Shown here: positions 25,910 to 35,714 of the stretch, in pieces
Layout of the letters: the number at the start of each line of letters is the position of its first letter
Numbering within the stretch: the first letter of the stretch is position 1
NCBI GenBank assembly: GCA_004431415.1
Contig: QPMI01000054.1
Span: forward strand, 1-64,000
From: Cyanophora paradoxa
Taxonomy: Eukaryota; Glaucocystophyceae; Cyanophorales; Cyanophoraceae
Length of the DNA stretch: 64,000 nucleotides
Reading direction: 5' to 3'
The notes under the pieces: model-generated
Database searches by the model: none
The model's input: only the letters and a program-made list of their open reading frames with translations
Told to the model about the DNA's origin: nothing
Program-made: the position numbers and the translations under genes

Positions 25910-27201
25910 AAGTGAAGGCGCACGCGCAAGGCGAAGCGCGCGACCTGCACAATGACGTTGCCGACGCTCTTGCGAATCGCACAGCCGACGAACAACTCCC
26001 TGCAGAGAGTCTTCACGAGCCCGTTTTCCTGCCACCGGAGTTCAGCATGCCAGCCGTCCTCACAGTCGGTAACGGGGACGGCACCGTGCGACGGGTGGAA
26101 GGCGACCCGAAGGAACACATGGACACCTTACATGAGCATCACACACACTTCGCTTGGGCTCAACAACCACTGGCTGGTGCGTTTCTACGCCGCGGAGACG
26201 CCGGGGCAGACATCGGCGGGCTGTACGCGGAGACAGCCGTAGGACCCCGGTTCCGCGGCGCGAGCGGAGCTCGCAACGCGCTTTTCAAGTTCAGGACCCA
26301 ATTGATCTGCAGCTCGCTCCCAGCGAACGAAGTCCGGGTACGGGATAGGCCTGACCTCTACGCAGCCTATAACCCGGGCGGCCGCTGCGCGGCCTGCGCC
26401 ACGAGGACACCGAGTACCCGGCGAGACCGTGCAAGCCCAGCTGAAGCGAACGAGCAGCCAGTGCAGGCCGGCCCCAGCAGACGGCGCGAGGTACCGATAG
26501 CTCTCACGGCGGGCCCGGCGGAGACATTCACACACGTCTTCCTCTGCCCGGGGCCCCATGCAGTGGCGCACCGCGCGGAGACCGCCCGTGAACTGAATCG
26601 CTTCCTGCGGCGCGCCCACCGCGAGACTCACGGACCCCAACTCAAGAACATTGATCCCACGATAGCGCTCACCTCCGGCCTTGTGCCCACCTATCTGCGC
26701 GTAGCCGACGATGACGCCGAAGCGCGCAGCTCCGACGACCGCCCAACCACGTACTCGCGGCTCTGGGTCCTCCAAGGTGTTGCCCCGCAGTCGCTCGAGC
26801 GGGACTTGATCCGCGCCCTCGACCTCGACCCGCACCGCGCGCCCCGCACGGCCAAGCGCGTACGCCAGATGCTGATCGAACGCGCGCGTCGGCTCTGGGC
26901 CAGCCGGTGCGAGATCAACGCAGCATGGGAACGAGACTGTCGCATCTCTCAAACCACTAAGCGTCGCCCGCGCCCGCCCCGCACAGGAGCTAGAGCTAAA
27001 GAACGCGCCCGCGGACCCCGGGTCCCGATAGAGCTCTGTCCTGCCTGCGACGGGCCCATACACCTTCATAACGACCTTCGCGCAGCTCAGAACGCGGACT
27101 GCCCGCCGGAATACCGAGGATGGAAGGCAGCGCTTCAAGCCCAAGAGCTCTACGACAGCACCAAGGTCCGCCCCTGGAGCCTGCCCCCCCCGGACGATTA
27201 A
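25906..27201 (+). CDS. Retroelement ORF2 C-terminus in a shifted frame: end of RNase H plus zinc motifs
   Basis: This frame begins within the last codons of ORF2 and at once gives LVKVKAHAQGE and LHNDVADALANR, the His and the last Asp of RNase H, so a one-base indel near 25895-25905 split one gene. Downstream, RCAACATRT with AETFTHVFLCPGPHAVAHR forms the CxxC...H...C pattern found at the end of many LINE polyproteins. Near the end, LCPACDGPIHLHND is another Cys/His cluster. TAA at 27199-27201. An active copy would have both parts in one frame. Confidence 0.8.
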   Translation: MKVKAHAQGEARDLHNDVADALANRTADEQLPAESLHEPVFLPPEFSMPAVLTVGNGDGTVRRVEGDPKEHMDTLHEHHTHFAWAQQPLAGAFLRRGDAGADIGGLYAETAVGPRFRGASGARNALFKFRTQLICSSLPANEVRVRDRPDLYAAYNPGGRCAACATRTPSTRRDRASPAEANEQPVQAGPSRRREVPIALTAGPAETFTHVFLCPGPHAVAHRAETARELNRFLRRAHRETHGPQLKNIDPTIALTSGLVPTYLRVADDDAEARSSDDRPTTYSRLWVLQGVAPQSLERDLIRALDLDPHRAPRTAKRVRQMLIERARRLWASRCEINAAWERDCRISQTTKRRPRPPRTGARAKERARGPRVPIELCPACDGPIHLHNDLRAAQNADCPPEYRGWKAALQAQELYDSTKVRPWSLPPPDD

Positions 27202-27214
27202 CCTACCCTCGTAG

Positions 27215-27239
27215 GGGGAGGGGGGGGGGGGGGGGGGGG
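27215..27239 (+). repeat. Poly-G tract after the last retroelement ORF
   Basis: An almost pure run of G of about 24 bases, interrupted by one A, starts 14 bp after the stop. It may be part of the element's 3' end or a slippage-prone simple repeat. On RNA it could form G-quadruplexes. Confidence 0.8.
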
Positions 27240-28291
27240 CTACAACTGGAGGAGACGCGGAGACACGGAGACTCCACCACTACGCCCACTGACGACCTCA
27301 CTCTCAACCTATCACCTACGGCCGCCCGCCGGGCCCTCGCGCCCGCCGCCGACCCGCCGCCGCCTGCGCGACTTGCGCCTCCACACCTCCCTCGCTACCG
27401 CCGACACGCTCGCCTCCCGCCGCCACCGCTGCTCTTGCCCCCTCTGCCCTCTCTCGCCCATTGCCCCAGTCGCCCTCTCCCACGGCCCCACCTTTCACCC
27501 CTTCTGCCCCGCCGTTCTGCTGATCTCCCGCTACCCAGGGAGGGGACGGTGGTGCGGGCTGCCAGGTGGAAGGTCGTCGGTCGGCCGCTGAACCCACCGG
27601 CGCCTGCCCCGGCCACGCGCCAGGCCGGGGCGGTCGGACCGCCGCGGGGGGGGCTCGTCATTGCCCGCGGCGGGGGGGAGGCGGTCGGCAGGCGGCTGGA
27701 AGCCCGGCGGAACGCGCCACTGGAACCTCCCTCCTCCCGACCGCGGCCGCCCGACCCGGTCCTCCCCCGTCCTTTCCCGCCGCCCAATGCTGCCCCATGC
27801 CGTGCCCCCCTCCTCGCCCCCATCCCCCCTTCCCCCGACCAATCTTTCCCGATGCTCTGAGCCCGGCGGCCCCACCAGGCCTGCTCTCGCACGAGCGAGC
27901 CCCCGACCCGACCCGCCGTGCCGACGACACGGCGGGCCGTACTCTAGCGTGTACAGAGTGGTTAGATTATAGTGCGCCTTCTCGGAGGCCCTAGCCTACT
28001 AGGCATAGAGCTAGCTACAGCTGCAGCTCACTTCGCTGCCCGCCTCTGATTTCTACTCTCGTCCCCGGGTAGCCACTCCCTCTCCCGCGTAGGATCTTTC
28101 CTGTGCTGCAGCTCTACTACTAGGCTGGACTTAGTTCCCGGGGTAGCGTCTTCAGTTACTTTCATATCCGAGCTCCACCCGGTCCGATGTCCGAAAGGCT
28201 TAGTCCCGTAGGCTCATCTCTCGACTTGACACAGATGGACACCTCAGCTATATCTCTAGCCATTTGTCTCGGTGTGTGCGAATTCATTCGA
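27240..28291. other. GC-rich, gene-poor stretch, possibly the retroelement 3' untranslated region
   Basis: Pyrimidine-rich on the plus strand to about 27,860, with long open frames that reflect composition only (Pro/Arg/Ala-rich in all frames). After 27,950 the base content drops toward average and short ORFs disappear. No poly-A or short tail repeat is seen to mark the element's true 3' end, and no convincing host gene. Confidence 0.5.
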
Positions 28292-29095
28292 GAGCCGCCG
28301 CCTGCCGAGCCGCGCCGCCGCCTGCCGAGCCGCGCCGCCGCCTGCCGAGCCGCGCCGCCGCCTGCCGAGCCGCGCCGCCGCCTGCCGAGCAGCGCCGCCG
28401 CCTGCCGAGCCGTGCCGCCGCCTGCCGAGCCGCGCCGCCGCCTGCCGAGCCGCACCTCTAGATCTGCCCACCGCGCTCCCGTCCCGCCTGCCGAGCCGCG
28501 CCGCCGCCTGCCGAGCCGCGCCGCCGCCTGCCGAGCCGCGCCGCCGCCTGCCGAGCCGCGCCGCCGCCTGCCGAGCCGCGCCGCCGCCTGCCGAGCAGCG
28601 CCGCCGCCTGCCGAGCCGTGCCGCCGCCTGCCAAGCCGCGCCGCCGCCTGCCGAGCCGCGCCTCTGCCCACCGCGCCCCCGTCCCGCCTGCCGAGCCGCG
28701 CCGCCGCCTGCCGAGCTGCGCCGCCGCCTGCCGAGCCGCGCCGCCGCCTGCCGAGCCGCGCCGCCGCCTGCCGAGCCGCGCCTCTGCCCACCGCGCCCCC
28801 GTCCGCCTGCCGAGCCGCGCCGCCACCTGCCGAGCCGCGCCGCCGCCTGCCGAGCCGCGCCGCCGCCTGCCGAGCCGCGCCTCTGCCCACCGCGCCCCGT
28901 CCCGCCTGCCGAGCCGCGCCGCCGCCTGCCGAGCCGCGCCGCCGCCTGCCGAGCAGCGCCGCCGGCCGGCCGAGCCGTGCCGCCGCCTGCCGAGCCGCGC
29001 CGCCGCCTGCCGAGCCGCGCCGCCGGCCGGCCGAGCCGCGCCGCCGGCCGGCCGATCATGAGCTGAGCTGCCACGCGCGCGTCGCGCCTCCGAGG
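28292..29095 (+). repeat. Tandem array B of the same 20-bp unit with higher-order structure
   Basis: About 30 copies of GCCGCCTGCCGAGCCGCGCC, interrupted four times (near 28,463, 28,661, 28,781 and 28,880) by a spacer variant containing CTGCCCACCGCGCCCC. The array thus has a higher-order pattern with blocks of about 200, 120 and 100 bp. It ends with the GCCGGCCGGC variants and the same unique tail as array A, then unrelated sequence. Long reading frames across it are repeat artefacts. Confidence 0.9.
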
Positions 29096-30834
29096 CTCCG
29101 TCCCGCTTGGCGAGCCGCGCCGACCGCTGCCCGACCGCCCCGCCCGTCATATGCATGGCGCCGGCCTCGCGTCGCGCAGCCGGCCGCTGCGCACTCCCGC
29201 GTGCCGCGCCTGGGCCGGCCGCGGGTTAGCTGAGCAGCTAGTGCCGCGCGGGCCAGGCGCGGGGACCGTCGGACACGGGAGCTCGAGTGCGGTGGCGCGC
29301 GCGGCTCGCGCGCCGGCAGAGCGGAGCGCGCGCGCGGCGCGACGCCCTGCGGCCGGCCGCGCGCGGAGGCGCGGCGGGCGGCGCGCGGCGCGATTATGCT
29401 TAGCTGCGCTCTACAAGCAGTGCATGCTGCCGCAGTGCAGTGCAGTTGTAGGCTGGCACATCGCGGTTGCGTGGGCGGCAAGTCGTCGGCGGCAAGCTTG
29501 CGCGGGATACAGCAAAAAGAGACGTCCGGCGGCGCCGGCCTTATCCACAGCGGGGTACCACAAAAAGACTTATCGCCGACGGAAAAAAGACCGACTTGCA
29601 AACTGGCCGACTTGGACAGCGTGACAGACAATCCGACGGGTAGCAAGGGGGGTTTGAGCAGCTGACCCCCCCTTGCAATATACTAGCCCCCTATAGCTAG
29701 GCCTCGAGCGGCTCGAGGCTCGAGCTCGGCGCTCGCCTCGGCTCGAGCCGACCGGCTTGGCTCGAGCCGGCCCAGCTCGAGCCCCATCTACGTATACGTA
29801 GCAACTTGGTCCGCAAGCTCAGATGCATTCTTCAAGCTTAAGTTTCGAATCGCCGAATCGGCGCCTCATCAAACTCAGATCTATAGCTAGAGGCGGGTGG
29901 TTAGTTAGGCGTTTGCCCACCGGTACCGGTACTTATTCGATTCTGAAAGACGTGGACAAATTAAAGTTTTAATGAGTTGCTGCCACTTGCTGCAAGGCAT
30001 GCGCCAAGGCTGCCAGCTGCAGGCTGGGTCGGCGCCGCAGCCGGCGTGGTGGCGCCGGCGCCATGGCCAAGCTTAAGCTTAAGGCCGGCGCTCCATACAG
30101 GCAGCGTTATAGTGTACCCCAATTGAGCACAATTAGGAGGGGAGCGGATAAAGTTAATTTATTAGACAAATGGGTTGAGATATATTTCTTGTCATTATTG
30201 AATTAACATCACGCGTGCACGCACCGTGGCGCCGGCGCCGCGCGCGGCGCCGCGCGCGCGCGGCCGGGCCCGGCGCGCGCCGCGGGCCGCGGCGCGCGGG
30301 CCGCCCGGCAAGCTGCCGCAAGCAGCACGTTGCAAGCAGCACGTTGCGTATCCATATGCATATGCAATGATGTGCATGCGCGCACGAGGAAGACAGGGCA
30401 TTGGCGTTCCTGGATGATCATGACAGTTCGTTCGCGCGCTGATCGATATCATAATCATGAACGCATTTGGCTTTATGCCATGGCCATGATCTGCAGCTGC
30501 GGCCTCAAGCTTCTAATTCTTTCTATGCGCAGTGAACTATGTGTGTGGAGTTTGTGGCCAGCTGCTGCCGCAGTATACTCATACGTACTAGTCCTTATCA
30601 CAGCACACGTGTATATCATGTACGCTCACACGCACACGCACATGCATCTGTGCGTGCGAGGCAGCTGTGCACCGCACTCTTTCTTTTCAGCTGTATGGGG
30701 ATTTGGCGGATGTGCAGTCTCGCGCAGTCAACGTCCCAAGGAGTAGGTGCGCATCGCTGATCTGTCGCGATCGGTTGACGTAGAATATGCTTGTAACGAA
30801 TGCATCTTCCTCATCATCGATTTCGCCCGCGCAG
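29096..30834. other. Repeat-rich spacer without a recognised gene
   Basis: 29,096-29,400 is extremely GC-rich. 29,700-29,785 is dense in CTCGAGC palindromes. 29,800-30,200 is mixed, with AAGCTTAAGCTTAAG. 30,228-30,305 is built of GGCGCC/GCGCGC words. 30,600-30,650 has ACACGCACACGCACA. The 5' part of the large surface-protein gene probably lies here, since its first recognised exon opens at a splice acceptor (30834), but no signal peptide exon could be picked out. Confidence 0.5.
29700..29785. repeat. CTCGAGC palindrome cluster
   Basis: About ten overlapping GGCTCGAGC/GCTCGAGCC words occur within 85 bp. A comparable cluster lies at 17,050-17,170 on the other side of the retroelement. Each word is self-complementary. 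Confidence 0.6.
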
Positions 30835-33800
30835 GCTCGGCGGGGAGCGTTCGCGTTCTGTCCTTTTCGCCGGCGGCGGGGCCGGCGGGCTCCGCGCTCG
30901 ACTTCACGGCGTCGGGCGTCGAGGGCCTCGTCGGCCAGGGCGCCTCCTTCGAGTGCGTCTTCGACTGGGCCGCCTCCCCCGCGACCGTCGACGCCTCCGG
31001 CCGCGGCTCCTGCGCCGTGCCCCCGCTGGACTCCGCCCGCGAGTACCCCTTCGGCCTCCGGCGGCGCGCGGCGCTCGCGAGCTCGACCGGTACCTCGACC
31101 GCGGCGACGAGCGCGAGCGCCGAAATCGCGTGGGCCTCCACTGGTTTCACCCGTGCGCATGCGGCATACCTTCAGCTTCTAATTAATATACACGCCTTCT
31201 GTTGATGGCCCATTTAATTCCTTCACGTCACCAGTGACTGGGAGACTCCCGCCGGCTGCCTTAGTCGAAGGCTCGCACATCGCCCTCTCGGAGGCGGGCG
31301 GGCGGGGCTGGGCCCTGCACACCTTCTCGCCCCTCCAGTACGGGGGCGGCGCCGGCCGCACGTCACTCCTGGAGTCCTCGGCCGCGCTGGCCCCGGGCCG
31401 CCTCGCTTTCTCCGTCTCTCGCGCCCGCCTCCTGTCCACGCAGTACGCGTGGGACTCCCGAGCGCTCGAGGTGAGGGGGGCGAGATCCGACAAATCTGAA
31501 TCATTTCACGCGAAGCTTTCACGCGAAGCTCGCTTGCTGACGGTGGAGTTCGTTCGGCTCTCCTTCCGCAGCTGAACGTATGGTCCCTCGACGTGCAGCT
31601 GCAGAGGGTCCAGGCCGTCCCCGCGCCCCCCAGCACAGCGAAGCCCCCCGCCGTCGCGCCCGTCTCCGGCGCCTTCGCGGGCCCCCTCGCCGCCGTCGCG
31701 TTCGGCCTGCAGGAGCCGGCGACGTCGACGTCGGCCGGGGCCTCCGGGTCGGGGTCGAGCTCGGCGGTGGCGTACGCGCTCGGGGCGCGGTGCGGGGACG
31801 CGGCATGCAGCGCCTCCCTCTCCGCCCCCGGCGTCCTCTCCGTCGACTCGGGCACGGGCGCCGTCCTCGCCCAGGCCTCCCTCGCGGCCCTGCAGCAGGA
31901 CGCGGACCTCTTCCCCGTCCTCGGCGGCCTCGCCGTCGACGCCGCCTCCGGCGCGGCGTACGCGCTCGTGCAGCAGGCGCCGCGCGGCTCGGCGGCCGCG
32001 GGGCAGCGCCTCGTCGTCGCCGTCGACCTCGCGACGGGGGCGGTGCGCTCGCGGGCGGCGCTGCGGGCGCAGTCGGAGGGCGTGGACGGGCTCGTGTGGG
32101 ACCTGCGCGCCTCGCGCCCGGGATCCTCGTTCTCGCTGCTCGCGGTGGGCGGGCCCCGCAGCCCCACCGAGGGCTCCTGCGCCGGCCTCTGCGTCGTCTC
32201 CATCGACCCCGCCTCCGGCGTGGGTGCGCATGTTGCCTTGATTGCAATTGCGTTTTTATGATAGTTAGCCGTCGCTGTGCATGCCGACGCTCTCCTGAAA
32301 CCTTCAGCTTGCATTGTAACTTCGTGTGCGCGCCGCTTCCGCAGTCACGAAAGTGTCGGACATGCAGAGCGGCTCGTCGTCGGCGGACGACGCTCGCAGG
32401 GAGGCGACGCTCTTCGCCGCCGCCCTCGACCCGCTGCGCGGCGCCCTCCTCGTGCCGCGGCCCGGCGGCGCGCGCATGCCCTCCGGCGGCCGCGTGCACT
32501 TCGCGTACGGCCCGGACGCGCCCCCCGACCTCCCGCTCGATTTCAGCCCCAAGATGCTCATCAACACCTTGGAAGGTGCTGCCATCGTGCTGCTATCGGT
32601 TCAGCAACGGCGAAATTCCAAACTCGGTGCTATTTTCGCAGACTCGGTGGCGGTGCTCAGCGTCGCCCCGCGCGTAGGGTGGACGACGGAGAACACGACC
32701 GTTCTCGCCCTCGTCGACTTCGTCCGCCCGTGGCCGCTCGGGGTCGACTGCGCCTTCGGCGAGCGGCGCACGGCCGCCTCGGTCCTCAACGCCTCCTACG
32801 TCGCCTGCCGGGCCCCGCCCTCCCCGCCCGGCCCTGCGGCGTTCGCCCTCTACGTGCAGGGCCGGCGCGCCTCCGGAGACTTCTCGTTCCTCTACGAGAC
32901 CCCGCCCCGTGCGCCCTCTATTGAAATTATCGCGAGCGGTTTAATTCAAAATTGAACGCGAGCGCGAATCTACGTGGTCCGCAGCGGTCTACGTGGTGGT
33001 GGCTCTGCCGGCGACGCACACGGCCACGCTCCCCAGGGAGGAGATCGTCGTGGATGCCTCCGGCTCCTACGTGACGGAGGCCGGCGCCGCCCGCTCGTGC
33101 GCCTGGTCCCAGGTGATTATGTTTGATTATATTACACAACCTGCACCGCGTTTTCCTTCAATTCGGAGTTCGAATTCGCTGAATCGGAATCTTGTCGTGG
33201 CCAGGCTGCCGGCTCGCGGCCCTTGCGGCTTGTGCCCGTCCCCGCGAACTGCTCGGTCCGCGTTATCCGGCCGTCGGCCGGGACGTGGCAGCTCTCTCTT
33301 GTCGTCTCCGATGGATTAGGTTAGTAGTTACCACCGCAATGAAAATAAACCGGTGACGGCCACATGAATGTGATTGACGTTGCGCAGGGAACTCGAAAAC
33401 TGCCGTCACGACGCTGACGGTCAACCCGCCCCCGAGTGCGTGACGCGAGTGCAAAAGCACCCGTCTGGAATACTCGAATCGACCGGTATTGTTTTTAACA
33501 TCTTGACTTGGCTGCTCGCCCGCAGCATTCGCGGTGTCGATTCGGCTCGACACGGACTTCGCCACGTTCTCGAGCCAGTACCCGTCCCTCGAGGACGGCA
33601 GGCTGCAGGCGAAGCTCGGCTCCGCCCTCGCCGTCCAGTCCAGCCAGGCGAGCGCTTCAATCTTCGCGCGCTGCGCTCTTTGCTTTCGCGATATTAAAAT
33701 TCACCGAGTCGGTCGATCTTGACACGTCTTCTCAGGTTTTCGGGCTGAACATTCGGCCGGGGAGCGTTCTCATGTCCTTCCGAGTCGCGCCCTTGGTCAC

Positions 33801-35658
33801 AGAAGACTCCACCGCGTTGAAGGCCCGGTTGGACACCTTGCAGGTCAGACCGCCCATCGCTCTGCTTGATCTTCTGTCTCGCACCATTTCTGGAATTGCA
33901 ATTTCATTTTCATTCGGTTCGATTCGACTCGACAGACTTCCGATGGCATCCAGCGGATTGCTTCCGAGTTCCAGCTCCCTTCCGGGAGTGTGACTGCTTC
34001 TGTCGCCGAGGCAGCCGTTGTGGGTGCGGCCTCAAAGCAGCCCATCATGATCATCGAAGTCGACGATTTCTTTGCGCCGGTCCACGCCTGACCTCCGATC
34101 CGCGCGCCGCAGAGCAATCAACGCCCATCGTCTCCGCGCCCCAGGCGCTCTCCATCCGCCAGCGCAACGAGACGGCCGTCGTCCGTGGGGCCGCGCGCGA
34201 CGACCTCGTCTCGATCGCGCTCCAGCAATGGACGCAGAGCGAGGGGCCGGCGCCCGTGAGCCTGCCGGCCTCGGGGGCCTCGTTCGTGTTCCCGGCGGAC
34301 ATGCCCGAGGGCGCCTACGCCTTCTCCTTCCTCGCCGTCAACCGCCTCAACGCCGAGGCGTCGGCTAGCACGCTCATCATCGTCCAGTACCAGCGGCCCG
34401 TGCGCCCCATCGCGATCGAATTTGGCTCCGCAATCGTTTGTGAGGAGATTCGTTTCTGAAACGCTCGCGATCGCAGGTGGATGTGCAGGCGGTGGCAGAG
34501 GGCAACAGCGTCGGGCAGACCGTCACCACGGTGCGGTAATAATTGTTTTTCTCCTCCCTCGTGATTGATAAAGAGACAGAAGAAGCAGCAGTAGTGCGCA
34601 TGCTAGCGTTGCTCGCCGAGTCTAATCTGTTCCGCAGGTCGTGGCGGTCACCATCGGCGCGGCGGTCACAGCGAGCGTGGCCACTGCCGTCGCGGCGTCC
34701 ATAGCGACGGCTGCAGGTTCGCGCTTCGCTTAAGCTTTTTGCGAGCGTGCATTCGTGCGTAGGAGCGTAGCTAAATTTCCCCCTGCAGCTGCATCCGTGG
34801 CCACAGCAGCAGCGGCCTCCGTCTCGACAGCTGTGGCGGCAAGCGCCGCCTCGGCTGTTGTAGGGTGCGCTATAATATTAATATTGTTTCGCGGAGTTTT
34901 GTTTTTGACGTCCAGCGGCCGATACGAACGCGCTCGCAGGTCTACGGCGGGGGCGGCAGTCACCTCGGCGGGAGCCGCTGCGGCATCTAGTGCGGCCGCA
35001 GCGGCCGCAAGCGGCGCAACCGCTGCCGGGGCCGGCACAGGAGCTTCGATGGCGGGCGCGGGGACGACGTTTGGCTTCGGCGGCTCTGCGATGGGCGCCG
35101 GCGGAGTCGGCCCTATTTCTGGAGGAAGTGTCGTCAGCACCGGGTTCGGCGCCGGCGCCGGCGCGACGGGTGCCGGAGCCGGAGCCGGGGCCGGCGCCGG
35201 GGCCGGGGCTGGGGCCGGTGCCGGAGCTGGCGCGGGGGCCGGCGCCGGCGGAGCTGCGGGAGGGGCCGGCGGCGCCGCTGGCGGCGCCGCTGGCGGCGCC
35301 GGAGGTGCCGCCGGGGCGCAGGAGGAGCCGCGGGAGGGGCCGGCGGAGCCGCCGGCGGTGCGGGGGAGCCGGCGCGGGCGCGGGAGGCGGCGCTGCAGGC
35401 GGCGGCGCCGGCGCTGGTGGGGCTGGAGGAGGCGCGGCCGGCGGCGGAGCGGGCGGCGCAGGCGGGGCGGGCGGTGCGGGCGGAGGAGCCGGGGCTGGCA
35501 CCTCCGCGACGGCTTCTGGCGGCGGAGGCGGGGCCGGGGCCGGCGGCGGGTCTGCCGCAACGGCGCAGACGGCCGGAGGCGGCGGCGGAGGCGGAGGAGC
35601 GGGCGGAGGCGGCGGCGGCGGAGGCGGCGGCGGCGGAGGCGGAGGCGGAGGCGGCGGC

Positions 35659-35714
<56 letters not shown>

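Larger units (their letters stand above)
17831..27240 (+). mobile_element. Non-LTR (LINE-type) retrotransposon with AP endonuclease, RT and RNase H
   Basis: Left limit: end of the tail of array A. Right limit: set at the G tract after the last ORF. No LTRs and no poly-A tail are seen. Three or four ORFs lie in tight order: ORF0 (to 18437), ORF1 (18439-20598), ORF2 (20561-25909) and its shifted continuation (to 27201). The layout is that of autonomous LINEs that copy RNA at a nick made by an APE-type endonuclease. An RNase H domain places it near RNH-bearing groups such as the I-like clades, but the clade needs a tree. One frameshift in RNase H means this copy is probably not fully active as written. 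Confidence 0.85.

Noticed and set aside
17831-27240. LTR retrotransposon or retrovirus-like element
   Set aside because: No LTRs, protease or integrase; APE endonuclease plus YADD RT is non-LTR type.
28187-29233. Long reading frames (up to 348 codons, both strands) with AEPRRRLPSRAAACRA-type repeats
   Set aside because: They run through a 20-bp satellite that lacks stops in any frame; the peptide repeats are a by-product.
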